Below, one piece after another: positions 8,797-17,493 of a stretch of 64,000 nt of DNA. The notes under the pieces were generated by a model. That model had not been told where the DNA came from. It saw only the letters and a list, made by a program, of their open reading frames with translations, and made no database searches. The stretch is from Pseudomonas sp. LB-090624 (GTDB taxonomy: Bacteria; Pseudomonadota; Gammaproteobacteria; Pseudomonadales; Pseudomonadaceae), in NCBI RefSeq assembly GCF_003205205.1, contig NZ_QJRL01000007.1, positions 62,001 to 126,000 of the forward strand, given 5' to 3'. The translations under genes and the position numbers were made by a program. The first letter of the stretch is position 1. The number at the start of each line of letters is the position of its first letter.

Positions 8797-10431
8797 ATGA
8801 AGACTCTGAGATCAATGTCGATCAGCCGTCGCCTGTGGCTGATCCTTGTGGTGGCGGTAGCCATGCTGGTGGTGTTGGGGCTGCTGATGCTGCGCCAGAT
8901 CCACGGTGACCTGTACCAGGCCAAGGCGGAAAAGACGCGCCACGTGGTACAGACCGCTGCGGGTGTGCTGGCCTACTACCAGGGCCTGGAGGCGGCCGGC
9001 ACGCTCAGCCGCGAAGCCGCCCAGCAGCAGGCGCTGCAGGTAGTGCGCGCGCTGCGCTACGACCACGACGACTACTTCTGGATCAACGACCTGGGGCCGA
9101 GGATGATCATGCATCCGGCCAACCCCAAACTTGACGGCCAGGACCTGTCGGCCATCCGCGACCCCGACGGCTTTGCCGTTTTCAACGAAATGGTCGCCCT
9201 GGCCCGCCAGCAGGACGCCGGCCCGGTCAATTATCGCTGGCCCAAGCCCGGCGCCAGCGAACCGGTGGCGAAGACCTCCTATATACAGCTGTTCAAACCG
9301 TGGGGCTGGATCATCGGTTCGGGCGTATACGTCGATGATGTGCAGGCAGAATTCGCCCGCCAGCTGCGTGATGTCTCGCTGGTGGGCGTGGGCATTGCCC
9401 TGCTGATGGCGCTGGTGGTCATGCTGATTGCTCGCAGCATCGCCCGGCCCTTGCAGGAGGCGGTGCAAGCCATGGGCAACATCGCCAGTGGCGAAAGCGA
9501 CCTGACCCGGCGCCTGGACACCCATGGCCATGACGAAATCAGCCAACTGGGCGAACACTTCAACCGCTTCAACGGCAAGCTTCAAGGCGTAGTTGGCCAG
9601 TTGCAGGCGGCCGCACACGCGTTGGCGCAGTCTGCCGGGCATGTCGGCGACAACGCCGGTGCCGCCCAACAGCACAGCGCCCGGCAATCACTGCAGATGG
9701 ACCAGGTGGCCACGGCAGTGAATGAAGTGACCTATGCGGTGCAGGACGTGGCCAAGACGGCCGAACAGGCTGCCGGTGAAATGCGCACCGCACAGCAGCA
9801 AGTTACGCACGGCCAGCAAGCCATCCACGGCAGCCTGGCGCAGATCGACCGCCTTTCGTTGACCATCGACCAGGCGGTGCAGGTAATCCGCGACCTGGCC
9901 GGGCACAGTACCCGCATCGGCGGGGTACTGGACGTGATTCGCTCGATTGCCGAACAGACCAACCTGCTGGCATTGAATGCGGCCATCGAAGCCGCTCGGG
10001 CCGGCGAGCAAGGCCGTGGCTTTGCCGTGGTTGCCGATGAGGTGCGCCTGCTGGCCCAGCGCACAGCGCACTCCACGGCCGAGATCCATACCATGATCGA
10101 GCACCTGCAGAGCCAGTCGGATGCCGCTGTCCTGGCGATTGATACCAGCAGCGAGGCGTCGCGCCAGACCGTGGAGCAAGCCCGCGAGGCCGGCGCCAGC
10201 CTGGACGCCATCAACCAGGCGTTGAACAATCTCACCGCCCTGAATGCCTCCATCGCCAGCGCTACCTTGCAACAATCGCATGTGGTCGAGGAGATCAACC
10301 GTAATGTGCTGGACACCGCCGGGCTATCCCAGCAGACCGCCGATGCGGCGCGCCAATCCAGCGATGCCGGTGTAGCGCTGGGGCAGTTGAGCGAGGCATT
10401 GGAGCAGTTGCTGCGCCAGTTCCGCGTGTAG
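8797..10431 (+). CDS. mcpP: Methyl-accepting chemotaxis protein with single Cache domain (McpP-like)
   Basis: The 544-residue chemoreceptor has an N-terminal membrane helix (about 10-32), a periplasmic single-Cache domain with the [17 protein letters not shown] and [13 protein letters not shown] motifs, a second helix (about 192-212), HAMP, and a cytoplasmic signalling helix whose tip reads [20 protein letters not shown]. The gene next to uppP in P. putida KT2440 (PP_2861, as I recall) is McpP, a receptor for acetate, pyruvate, propionate and lactate. Domain layout and neighbourhood match, so the symbol is likely but ligand specificity is inferred. Confidence 0.87.
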   Translation: MKTLRSMSISRRLWLILVVAVAMLVVLGLLMLRQIHGDLYQAKAEKTRHVVQTAAGVLAYYQGLEAAGTLSREAAQQQALQVVRALRYDHDDYFWINDLGPRMIMHPANPKLDGQDLSAIRDPDGFAVFNEMVALARQQDAGPVNYRWPKPGASEPVAKTSYIQLFKPWGWIIGSGVYVDDVQAEFARQLRDVSLVGVGIALLMALVVMLIARSIARPLQEAVQAMGNIASGESDLTRRLDTHGHDEISQLGEHFNRFNGKLQGVVGQLQAAAHALAQSAGHVGDNAGAAQQHSARQSLQMDQVATAVNEVTYAVQDVAKTAEQAAGEMRTAQQQVTHGQQAIHGSLAQIDRLSLTIDQAVQVIRDLAGHSTRIGGVLDVIRSIAEQTNLLALNAAIEAARAGEQGRGFAVVADEVRLLAQRTAHSTAEIHTMIEHLQSQSDAAVLAIDTSSEASRQTVEQAREAGASLDAINQALNNLTALNASIASATLQQSHVVEEINRNVLDTAGLSQQTADAARQSSDAGVALGQLSEALEQLLRQFRV

Positions 10432-10536
10432 CTCCAGCACGTTCTCTGCATGCATTGAGAATCGCTGGCGCGCTACACCTTCACACAACGAACAGCTACA
10501 ATCGCGCCCCTCCCCCGCAGCCGCCAAGGATCGCCG

Positions 10537-11103
10537 ATGTCCGGCCTTGAACTCATCGCCGCCGTCCTCGGCGTCACCGCTGTCTGGCTCACGGTCAAGC
10601 AGAACGCCTGGTGCTGGCCAATCGGCCTGGTCATGGTGCTGATCTACGGCTGGCTGTTCTACGAAGTCAAACTGTACTCGGGCATGTTGCTGCAACTGGC
10701 CTACGCCATCCTGCAACTGTACGGCTGGTGGCAATGGAAGCGCCCAGGCCACGCACAAGACGCCCGTCAGGTCACCCGCCTGCAACGCCCGGCGCTCTAC
10801 CGTGGCCTTGCTGCGGGGCTTTTGCTGAGCGTCACGCTGGGTACGGCCATGGCCAACTGGACCGATGCCGCCCTGCCTTGGCTCGATGCCAGCCTGACCG
10901 GCTTCAGCCTGGTGGCGCAATTGTGGATGGCGCAAAAACGCCTGCAATGCTGGCCGCTGTGGGTGGCAGTCGACGTCATCTACGTGGGCCAGTACCTGCA
11001 CCAGCAGTTGTACTTCACTGCCGGCTTCTTTGCCGTGCTCACCCTGATCGCGGTGCGCGGCTGGCTGGAATGGCGCCGTGACCCGGCGCTGGTGCAGGCA
11101 TGA
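10537..11103 (+). CDS. pnuC: Nicotinamide riboside transporter PnuC
   Basis: This 188-residue membrane protein has seven hydrophobic segments. The family motifs are AVWLTVKQNAWCWPIGLVMV, the YGWWQWK loop and the C-terminal WVAVDVIYVGQYL. PnuC facilitates uptake of nicotinamide riboside for NAD salvage. Its TGA overlaps the ATG of the next gene, a NadR-like kinase, which would trap the imported nucleoside by phosphorylation. Confidence 0.92.
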   Translation: MSGLELIAAVLGVTAVWLTVKQNAWCWPIGLVMVLIYGWLFYEVKLYSGMLLQLAYAILQLYGWWQWKRPGHAQDARQVTRLQRPALYRGLAAGLLLSVTLGTAMANWTDAALPWLDASLTGFSLVAQLWMAQKRLQCWPLWVAVDVIYVGQYLHQQLYFTAGFFAVLTLIAVRGWLEWRRDPALVQA

Positions 11104-11660
11104 GCATGCAACAGGCGATGAAAGTACTGGTGCTGTGCGGCCCGGAATCCAGCGGCAAAAGCTGGCTCAGTGGCGTGATCCAGGCGCATTTCGGTGGCGT
11201 GGTGGTGGCCGAGTACGTGCGCCATTTCATCGAGCAGGAGGGCCGCGACACCTGTTTTGCCGATATCCCAGCCATCGCCCGCGGCCAGCTGGCGTGGGAA
11301 GACCACGCCCGGGAGCAGGCCCCGCCGTTGCTGATTCTGGACACCCATCTGCTTAGCAATATGCTGTGGAGCAAAGCGCTGTTCGACGACTGCCCAGCCT
11401 GGATGGAGCAGGCATTGCTGGCACGGCGCTATGACTTGCACCTGTTGCTTAGCCCGCAAGGGGTGGAGTGGGTCGCCGATGGGCAGCGCTGCCAACCCGA
11501 GCCGGGCGACCGTCAGCGCTTTTTCGATGACAGCCTGCGCTGGCTCGAACAGAATGACAAAGCCTACAAAATCATTGATGGCAATTGGCCTCAGCGCCAG
11601 TTGCTGGCCCTGCAAACAGTGGCTAAGCTCATTGATAGCACTGCGCCACCCTGTCGCTAA
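11100..11660 (+). CDS. NadR-like nicotinamide riboside kinase (AAA_28 ATPase)
   Basis: The start overlaps pnuC by ATGA; a second candidate is the ATG seven codons in (MKVLVLCGPE). The P-loop is CGPESSGKSWLS. The VVVAEYVRHFIEQEGRDTC stretch matches the substrate-binding segment of the NadR kinase domain. There is no HTH and no nucleotidyltransferase domain, so it is the kinase alone. It should phosphorylate nicotinamide riboside brought in by PnuC. Confidence 0.85.
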   Translation: MSMQQAMKVLVLCGPESSGKSWLSGVIQAHFGGVVVAEYVRHFIEQEGRDTCFADIPAIARGQLAWEDHAREQAPPLLILDTHLLSNMLWSKALFDDCPAWMEQALLARRYDLHLLLSPQGVEWVADGQRCQPEPGDRQRFFDDSLRWLEQNDKAYKIIDGNWPQRQLLALQTVAKLIDSTAPPCR

Positions 11661-11966
11661 GCGTGTTAAGCCGCTGACACACTCCGCTGGGGCAAAGCCC
11701 CCGAAAATGCGGGCCCTCCCCCCGATCCGGGGGCAGTGTCAAGCTGATGAAACACCCCTGCAAAAACCTTTCCAGTCAAGGCCACTGCTGGTTTCGCCGG
11801 CGACGCCTGCCGCTATCTGTTTCACGGCTGAAACAAAATGCGCCGCGATTTGTCAGCCTCTGGCGCTAACCAGTTGATCTGAAAACAATTCCCGAAAGCG
11901 GCACACCTTCTGCTCTCTTGTTCGCATCGCTGAACAGGGCCAGCGCTCAAAGAAGGAATTGCCGTC
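11661..11966. other. Intergenic region upstream of the fap operon
   Basis: 306 bases without a supported gene. GGGGC-AAA-GCCCC (11689-11701) and CCCCC-GATCC-GGGGG further on form small hairpins without a T run, so they are poor terminators. The fapA promoter should lie here but I cannot place -35/-10 or sigma-54 elements with confidence. AAGGA near 11952 is the fapA ribosome site. Confidence 0.5.
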
Positions 11967-12407
11967 GTGAGGAAAACAGACAATCGCCTTTATCACGTCT
12001 TGCTGATTGGGTGTGTACTGGGGTCGCTGAGCCTGACGGCGCAGGCCGACAAGGGGATCATCATCATCACCCGCGATGTCCAGGTGCGAAACGCGACGAT
12101 TCCGCCGCTGATACCTGACCCCAACCCTACCACCGTCAATGCCAACCCATCTGCCTATGTGCTCAAGCAAACCAACGAGCTCAGTGACGGCGACTTCGCC
12201 AGCATCAGCAGTGGCGCCGGCATCAGCAACCTGATCACCCAGCAGACCAACAACCTCGGTGGAAACCTCGGCAACCAGAACCAGCTACCCAACCTGTCAG
12301 GTGGCCGTGGCACGGGTGGCTCGGGTAACGGTATCGCCAACATGGTCAACTCAAGTGTGCAGCGCGGCCTGGCGCCGCTGCAGATCCTGACGGGCGGGGG
12401 CAAGTGA
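11967..12407 (+). CDS. fapA: FapA, periplasmic factor of the functional amyloid system
   Basis: This 146-residue protein uses a GTG start with AAGGA upstream. A signal peptide ends near TAQADKG. The mature part is disordered-looking and rich in N, G, S and Q, for example TQQTNNLGGNLGNQNQLPNL. First gene of fapABCDEF. In characterised systems FapA is a chaperone-like factor that affects the FapB/FapC ratio in fibrils. Assignment relies mainly on the operon order and composition. Confidence 0.9.
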   Translation: MRKTDNRLYHVLLIGCVLGSLSLTAQADKGIIIITRDVQVRNATIPPLIPDPNPTTVNANPSAYVLKQTNELSDGDFASISSGAGISNLITQQTNNLGGNLGNQNQLPNLSGGRGTGGSGNGIANMVNSSVQRGLAPLQILTGGGK

Positions 12408-12408
12408 G

Positions 12409-12987
12409 ATGAAGCTCACGCTGCTGATCCTGGCCACCCTGTGCACTGCACCGGCCTTCGCGCAGTCCCTCGTTCCCGTCATCAACAACGCCGATATCGA
12501 CAGTTCCGGCAGCCGCTATCAGGGCAACCTCTCTGTCAACCAGGCCGCTGGCGACAAACAGCAGCAGGTCAATGCGCGTGCCATCGCTGTCGGCCCCGAA
12601 GCCAGCGCCAGCACGCAGATCCGCCAACGCCTGAATACCCCGGCTGACCCTGCAATGGACGCCCACGCGACCATTCGGGGCAACGCCTTCAGCAACGGCA
12701 GTGGTGCCCTGGGCGTGAACCAGAGCGCCGGCGCCAATACCCAGCAAGCCAACGCCCTCAGCATCAGCGTTGGCGCGCAACCGCAAAGCATCGACGACAG
12801 CGTACTCATGCAACAGAACGTGGCGCTGATCAACAACTCCGGAGCAACTGACATTCCAGCCGGCTATCGCCAGGTCACCACCAGTGACCAGGCCTTCACC
12901 GGTAGCCGTGGGGTGATCCAGTTGAACCAGAGTGCCGGGGTGGGAAACCGCATGGCCAACACCTTGAGCATCCGGGTCGCGGATTGA
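12409..12987 (+). CDS. fapB: FapB, minor amyloid subunit / nucleator
   Basis: 192 residues with a signal peptide (MKLTLLILATLCTAPAFAQS). The mature protein has three imperfect amyloid repeats, each with an N-Q-x-A-G core: GNLSVNQAAGDKQQQVNARA, GALGVNQSAGANTQQANALS and GVIQLNQSAGVGNRMANTLS. This is the FapB layout, with shorter linkers than FapC. FapB is thought to nucleate FapC fibrils on the cell surface. The only cysteine is in the signal peptide. It begins two bases after fapA ends. Confidence 0.93.
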   Translation: MKLTLLILATLCTAPAFAQSLVPVINNADIDSSGSRYQGNLSVNQAAGDKQQQVNARAIAVGPEASASTQIRQRLNTPADPAMDAHATIRGNAFSNGSGALGVNQSAGANTQQANALSISVGAQPQSIDDSVLMQQNVALINNSGATDIPAGYRQVTTSDQAFTGSRGVIQLNQSAGVGNRMANTLSIRVAD

Positions 12988-13037
12988 CCCTTTCAGTCAA
13001 GAACGACACTTAACCTAATAGCGTACGGAGAATCACC

Positions 13038-14489
13038 ATGAAACCCTCGATGGCAATCAAGCCTCTGGTTTTCGCAATTGCTGCGGTCATGGCTGTTGCT
13101 GTACAAGCTGGGCAAAACGATCGGCGCAATGACCACCATCACGGCCACCATAACAATGGTCAGCACACGCCTCCACCCACCAAGATCCCTGTGTATGCAA
13201 CGGCCAACGCCTGGGATACCCAGTCCAGTACCGATAACCGCATCAGCAACCAAGGCACCATCAACGAAGCCGAGATGAGCGACTCGGGCACTGGCTCCAG
13301 CGGCAACGTCGGCATCAACGTGGCGGCCGGTAACGGCAACCAGCAGGACAATGCGGCTGCCATCGCCAACGCCGGCTCCGAATCGAGCCTGGACAACAGC
13401 TTCGTGTTCGGTATGGCCAGCGCTACTGCCGACGTACAGCAGACCAGCAGCGACAACCGCGTAGACAACTACTCGACGCAGTCTTCTGCTTTGATGAGTG
13501 GCTCGGCCAGCGGGGCTGAGGGCAACATCGGCATCAACATTGCCGGTGGCGACCTCAACCAGCAGAAAAACACCATGGCTATCGCCAACACCGGTGCCCC
13601 GCTGGGTAATGCGACCGCCACCGCCTCGGCAAACCAGGACGGCCCTGGCCTGACCGTGAACAACAGCGCCGACCGCACCTACCGGGTGGATACGATTACC
13701 ATCACCAAGTCGGCCAGCGGCTCGAGCTCGCGTGACGGCACCTTCAACTCGACCGATGATCGCAACTCGTCGTCCAGCTTTAGCGTGGCCGGTTCGCAAA
13801 GCGCCAGCAACAGCGGCTCCAGTGGCTGGAACTCGGCCGGGTCGAAATCCAGCAATGCCAGTGGCTCCAGCAGCATGACTGCCAGCGGCTCCAATGGCTG
13901 GAGCGCCAGCGGCTCGGCCAGTGGCAGCGCCAGCTCGTCGAGCAGTGCCAGCCTCAACGCCAGCCTGGCCGCTGCAGCTGATGCCACCCGCACTGTCACC
14001 ACGGACGACGGTCGTCGCGAACGCACCCGTAGCAGCAGCTTCGATGGCTCGCTGAACGCTTCGCTGGATGTCTCGGTCGACAAGTCGCGCGAAAGTGCAT
14101 ACGACTCGTCGTTCGAGAAGGCCTTCGACTCCAACTACGACAAGTCGCGCGAATCGTCGTATGACAAGTCTCGCGATTCTTCGTACACGAAGTCCCACGA
14201 GTCCTCGTACGAGAACGCTTCGGCGTCCGAATACGCCAAGTCTGGCGAGAAATCGCATCAGTCGTCCAACGACGTCTCGAAGAGCTACAGCGAAAGCAGT
14301 GCTTACGACTTGAGCAATACCGTGTCCTTCCAAGTGCTGACCCCGACCGGCTGGGCCAACCCTGTTACCAACACTGCAACCCTTAGCGGTTCGGTGAACG
14401 GTGGCAGCGGCAACCTGGGCGTGAACGTGGCTGCGGGTGTGGGCAACCAGCAAAGCAACTCGCTGGCCATCTCCAACACCTCGTTCTGA
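13038..14489 (+). CDS. fapC: FapC, major functional amyloid subunit with an unusually long Ser-rich linker
   Basis: 483 residues. A signal peptide ends at VQAGQ, followed by a His-rich stretch (NDHHHGHHNN). Amyloid repeats lie at about 66-111, 139-184 and 445-480, each with a G-N-x-G-(I/V)-N core: GNVGINVAAGNGNQQDN, GNIGINIAGGDLNQQKN and GNLGVNVAAGVGNQQSN. Linker 1 is about 27 residues; linker 2 is about 260. Linker 2 holds a Ser/Gly/Ala region (225-310) and a tandem octapeptide block (348-407). The protein contains no cysteine, whereas several FapC homologues are reported with a C-terminal CxxC. A terminator follows, suggesting boosted expression relative to fapDEF. Confidence 0.95.
   Translation: MKPSMAIKPLVFAIAAVMAVAVQAGQNDRRNDHHHGHHNNGQHTPPPTKIPVYATANAWDTQSSTDNRISNQGTINEAEMSDSGTGSSGNVGINVAAGNGNQQDNAAAIANAGSESSLDNSFVFGMASATADVQQTSSDNRVDNYSTQSSALMSGSASGAEGNIGINIAGGDLNQQKNTMAIANTGAPLGNATATASANQDGPGLTVNNSADRTYRVDTITITKSASGSSSRDGTFNSTDDRNSSSSFSVAGSQSASNSGSSGWNSAGSKSSNASGSSSMTASGSNGWSASGSASGSASSSSSASLNASLAAAADATRTVTTDDGRRERTRSSSFDGSLNASLDVSVDKSRESAYDSSFEKAFDSNYDKSRESSYDKSRDSSYTKSHESSYENASASEYAKSGEKSHQSSNDVSKSYSESSAYDLSNTVSFQVLTPTGWANPVTNTATLSGSVNGGSGNLGVNVAAGVGNQQSNSLAISNTSF
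14079..14258 (+). repeat. Tandem octapeptide repeat within fapC linker 2
   Basis: Residues 348-407 run as degenerate octads: DKSRESAY, DSSFEKAF, then DKSRESSY, DKSRDSSY, TKSHESSY, ENASASEY, AKSGEKSH, with a four-residue DSNY insert. The DNA repeats the 24-base unit with synonymous drift, as expected from slippage duplication followed by divergence. Confidence 0.85.
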
Positions 14490-14501
14490 TCGCTGCGCTT
14501 G

Positions 14502-14526
14502 AGGCCCCCTTCGGGGGGCCTTTCTT
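14502..14526 (+). terminator. Intra-operon terminator/attenuator between fapC and fapD
   Basis: AGGCCCCC (14502-14509) and GGGGGCCT (14514-14521) form a perfect 8-bp stem with a TTCG tetraloop, followed by TTCTT. The T tract is short and interrupted, so leaky read-through to fapD is expected. Confidence 0.75.
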
Positions 14527-14551
14527 CCACAGAACAAGAAGGCATCCGATC

Positions 14552-15232
14552 ATGCGCATTATTGCCCTGGCGTTTTTGCTGTGCCTGGCCAGCGTGAACG
14601 AAGCTGCACAAATGCCGCTGTCCGTGCTGCCGGGCGGCGCTGTCGTGTTCAAGCCTATCCAGAGCCTACGCGAACGCAAGTTCGCCGACCTGGTGCAACA
14701 GAAGACCGACTTCAGCTGCGGCGCCGCCGCGCTGGCGACCATCCTGCGCCAGGCCTACTGGCTGGACGTCGACGAACACCAGATCATCGAAGGCATGCTG
14801 GCCCACGCCGACCAGGACCTGGTGCGTACCCAGGGCTTCTCGATGCTCGACATGAAACGCTACGTCGAAAGCCTGGGCATGCGTGCCCGCGGCTACCGGG
14901 TAGCACCCGACACCTTGCACAGCGTGCGCATTCCGGTCGTGGTGCTGATGGACGTGCGTGGCTACAAACACTTTGTGGTCATGCAAAAAGTCGACAGGGG
15001 CTGGGTATATGTGGGTGATCCCGTGCTGGGCCACCGGCGCTACAAGGTCGACGATTTTCTCAAGGGCTGGAACGGCATCATCTTCGCCGTGATCGGCCAG
15101 GGTTACGACAAGAACAACATCCTGCTCGACCCGCCCCTGCCACTGACCGCCAAGGGCCGGGTGAACAACTTCACCCCTGTGCAGGACGCAGAGCTGCTGG
15201 ACTTCGGCTTCATCAAAAGCGACTTCTTCTAA
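14552..15232 (+). CDS. fapD: FapD, C39-type cysteine peptidase of the amyloid system
   Basis: 226 residues with a signal peptide (MRIIALAFLLCLASVNEAAQ). The C39 peptidase core is visible: QKTDFSCGAAALATIL carries the catalytic Cys near residue 56, YKHFVVMQK the His near 135, and VGDPVLG the Asp near 150. Bacteriocin-type C39 domains cleave leader peptides. In Fap systems FapD is periplasmic and proposed to process or assist the secreted subunits. It sits fourth in the operon, after the attenuator. Confidence 0.92.
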   Translation: MRIIALAFLLCLASVNEAAQMPLSVLPGGAVVFKPIQSLRERKFADLVQQKTDFSCGAAALATILRQAYWLDVDEHQIIEGMLAHADQDLVRTQGFSMLDMKRYVESLGMRARGYRVAPDTLHSVRIPVVVLMDVRGYKHFVVMQKVDRGWVYVGDPVLGHRRYKVDDFLKGWNGIIFAVIGQGYDKNNILLDPPLPLTAKGRVNNFTPVQDAELLDFGFIKSDFF

Positions 15233-15277
15233 CGACTGTTCTAATGACAAGGAGCATGAGGCTCCAGGGAGCATTTC

Positions 15278-16030
15278 ATGAAGACTTCATTGTGGTTGGC
15301 CATCGCCTGCCTGGCAGCCAGCTTGCCCAGTCACGCAGAGGTGTTGAAACCCATCGAACTGAAGGACCAGGAGCTGGCGAACCTGCGGGGCCGCTATGTG
15401 ATGCCCGGACGGATCGTGAGCTTCGGCATCGTCATGTCCAGCACCTGGCAAAATACAAAAGGGGATGTGATCGGGGCAACGTCAACGCTGCAAGTTCAGC
15501 AATCGACCATCAAACCCCAGTTCTATGTATCGATGATTGATAAAAAAGGCGCAGGTACGGCGCCGAGCAGCGCTTCTACTGCCGGGACTGGCGTGGTAAC
15601 GGGCGGCAAAGGCCTGACCACCACCGAAGGTGTGACCCAAGTGGTCCGTGCCGCCGGTGACAACAACGCCGCTTACAACAACGTCGATATCAACGTGACC
15701 AAAGCGAACCAGGCCCCCGCCGTCCAACAGCAAGGCCAGGTACTGGCCGCCGGGCAGACCCTGGTCGGGGAAAATGGCGCCGGCGCGCTGAGTGTGTCCT
15801 CCAGTGGTGTGGGCGTGCAGGTCAACATCAATGCCAGCAACAACCAGGGCAGCAGCGTGCAACGCCTGGCCCAAGGTGGCCTGCTGCAGAACTCGACCCT
15901 GCTTGGCAACGGCAACCTGGTCAACAACGTCACCACCCTGAACGTTGTCATGCGCGAGAGCGTGCCGACAGCGGCTTCGCTCAACGGTAGCCTCGACCAG
16001 CTCAAAGGTCTTCGCACCTTCGGATACTGA
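15278..16030 (+). CDS. fapE: FapE, minor secreted component of the amyloid system
   Basis: 250 residues with a signal peptide ([20 protein letters not shown]). The mature N-terminus ([20 protein letters not shown]) is a bacteriocin-leader-like segment also seen in other Fap proteins and may be the substrate of FapD; this link is my inference. The C-terminal half is rich in N, Q, G and V. FapE is found in small amounts in purified fibrils and is proposed as a chaperone or cap. The GGAGCATTTC ribosome site precedes the ATG. Confidence 0.9.
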   Translation: MKTSLWLAIACLAASLPSHAEVLKPIELKDQELANLRGRYVMPGRIVSFGIVMSSTWQNTKGDVIGATSTLQVQQSTIKPQFYVSMIDKKGAGTAPSSASTAGTGVVTGGKGLTTTEGVTQVVRAAGDNNAAYNNVDINVTKANQAPAVQQQGQVLAAGQTLVGENGAGALSVSSSGVGVQVNINASNNQGSSVQRLAQGGLLQNSTLLGNGNLVNNVTTLNVVMRESVPTAASLNGSLDQLKGLRTFGY

Positions 16031-16076
16031 TCTACGCTCAGTCTCATCAAAAGTAGTTGGAAGGGACGGCAACTCC

Positions 16077-17357
16077 ATGTACCGATCTTTTACGCTCAGA
16101 GCTTTTGTGTGCTTGACTACCTTGGCCCCCGCCACCGCACTTTACGCAGCCGCCGACCCACAAGTCGAAGCGCTGAAACAGGAACTGATTGAACTCAAAC
16201 GCCGCTATGAGGCGCAGCAACAGGCGCTGATGGTGCTGGAGCAACGTGTGCGCCAGGTCGAGGAGGCCCCAGCGGCCGCGCAACCCAGACGCTTGGTCAA
16301 GTCTCCCGCCGAGGGCGTGAAAGGTGCACAGACCGTTGCCTCTGGCGCACCGGGCACCACAGGAAGCTCCTACGGCCAGGCGCTGACGGCCGATTCCGAG
16401 CCGGCGCAAAGTGTTTCCAACCTGTATGACGAAGCCAGCGGATTCTTTGGCGGGGGCAAGTTCAGCTTCGAAACCGGCGTCACCTATACCCATTACGATA
16501 CCCGTGCGCTGACCCTTAACGGCTTTTTGGCCCTGGACTCGATCTTTCTCGGCAGCATCAACCTCGACCGCATCAAGGCCGATAACTGGACCCTGGACAT
16601 GACCGCGCGCTACAACCTGGCGCAGCGCTGGCAGTTCGATATCAACGTGCCCGTGGTGTACCGCGAGTCGACTTACTCGTCGGGTGGCGCAGGTGGCGCC
16701 GGGGCCAGCACGTCTGACGCGTCGGTGACCCGCGACCCCGAGATTGGCGATGTCAACGTCGGCGTGGCCTACAAGTTCCTCGACGAGGACGAAACCTGGC
16801 CCGACGCGGTCGCAACCCTGCGCATCAAGGCGCCGACAGGCAAGGACCCGTACGGCATCAAGCTGCGCGAGGTCGATGGCAACAGCAACCTGTCGGTACC
16901 GGAAAGCCTCCCGACCGGCAACGGCGTGTGGTCGATCACCCCAGGCATATCGCTGGTGAAAACCTTCGACCCGGCCGTGCTGTTCGGCAGCCTGTCCTAC
17001 ACCTACAACATGGAGGACTCGTTCAGCGACATCAGCCCGCAGGTCAACAGCAAGGTCCCGGGTGACGTCAAGCTCGGCGACTCCTGGCAGATCGGCGGCG
17101 GTATCGCCTTTGCCCTCAACGAGAAGATGAGCATGTCGTTCTCGGTGTCGGACCAGTTCGCCCGCAAGAGCAAGATCAAACCGGACGGCGGCGACTGGCA
17201 GTCGATCTCCAACAGTGACTATAACGCCGCCAACTTCAACATCGGCTTGACCTTCGCCGCCACCGACAACCTGACCATCGTGCCCAACCTGTCCATTGGT
17301 CTGACCGATGATGCCCCGGACTTTTCCTTCAGCCTGAAATTCCCCTACTACTTCTGA
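16077..17357 (+). CDS. fapF: FapF, outer-membrane pore for amyloid secretion
   Basis: From the ATG at 16077 (GAAGGGACGG upstream) the protein is 426 residues; a longer reading has no support. A signal peptide ends near LYAAADP. Residues about 30-65 form a coiled coil ([20 protein letters not shown]), matching the N-terminal trimerising plug of FapF. The rest is a 12-strand beta-barrel pattern ending FSLKFPYYF with the C-terminal Phe recognised by the Bam machinery. FapF forms gated trimers that export FapB, FapC and FapE. Last gene of the operon. Confidence 0.94.
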   Translation: MYRSFTLRAFVCLTTLAPATALYAAADPQVEALKQELIELKRRYEAQQQALMVLEQRVRQVEEAPAAAQPRRLVKSPAEGVKGAQTVASGAPGTTGSSYGQALTADSEPAQSVSNLYDEASGFFGGGKFSFETGVTYTHYDTRALTLNGFLALDSIFLGSINLDRIKADNWTLDMTARYNLAQRWQFDINVPVVYRESTYSSGGAGGAGASTSDASVTRDPEIGDVNVGVAYKFLDEDETWPDAVATLRIKAPTGKDPYGIKLREVDGNSNLSVPESLPTGNGVWSITPGISLVKTFDPAVLFGSLSYTYNMEDSFSDISPQVNSKVPGDVKLGDSWQIGGGIAFALNEKMSMSFSVSDQFARKSKIKPDGGDWQSISNSDYNAANFNIGLTFAATDNLTIVPNLSIGLTDDAPDFSFSLKFPYYF

Positions 17358-17369
17358 CAGTTACTCCTG

Positions 17370-17395
17370 GCCGGGCCCCGCCAGGCGGGCCCGGC
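17370..17395 (+). terminator. GC-rich hairpin after fapF
   Basis: GCCGGGCCC (17370-17378) pairs perfectly with GGGCCCGGC (17387-17395). No T run follows, so it is a strong stem but an incomplete intrinsic terminator. Confidence 0.5.
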
Positions 17396-17493
17396 AAATG
17401 GTTACCAGCCTTGTAGCCGACCGCGTTACCTGCCCTGGCCTGTTATCATCATGCACAGATGTATGACGATTTGATGGCAAAAGGGATGTTTTT

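Noticed and set aside
10455..10502. Promoter with TACAAT (-10) and TTGAGA (-35) before pnuC
   Set aside because: The -10 is good, but the candidate -35 is 36 bases away, far outside normal spacing.
11868..11890. Sigma-54-like promoter TGGCGCTAACCAGTTGATC before fapA
   Set aside because: The GG and TTG(C) parts are two bases too far apart and the final C is missing, so it does not fit the -24/-12 consensus.
12993..14537. 514-aa minus-strand reading over fapC
   Set aside because: A shadow of the Ser/Gly/Asn-rich fapC codons, made of Arg, Val and Ala; no ribosome site or family.
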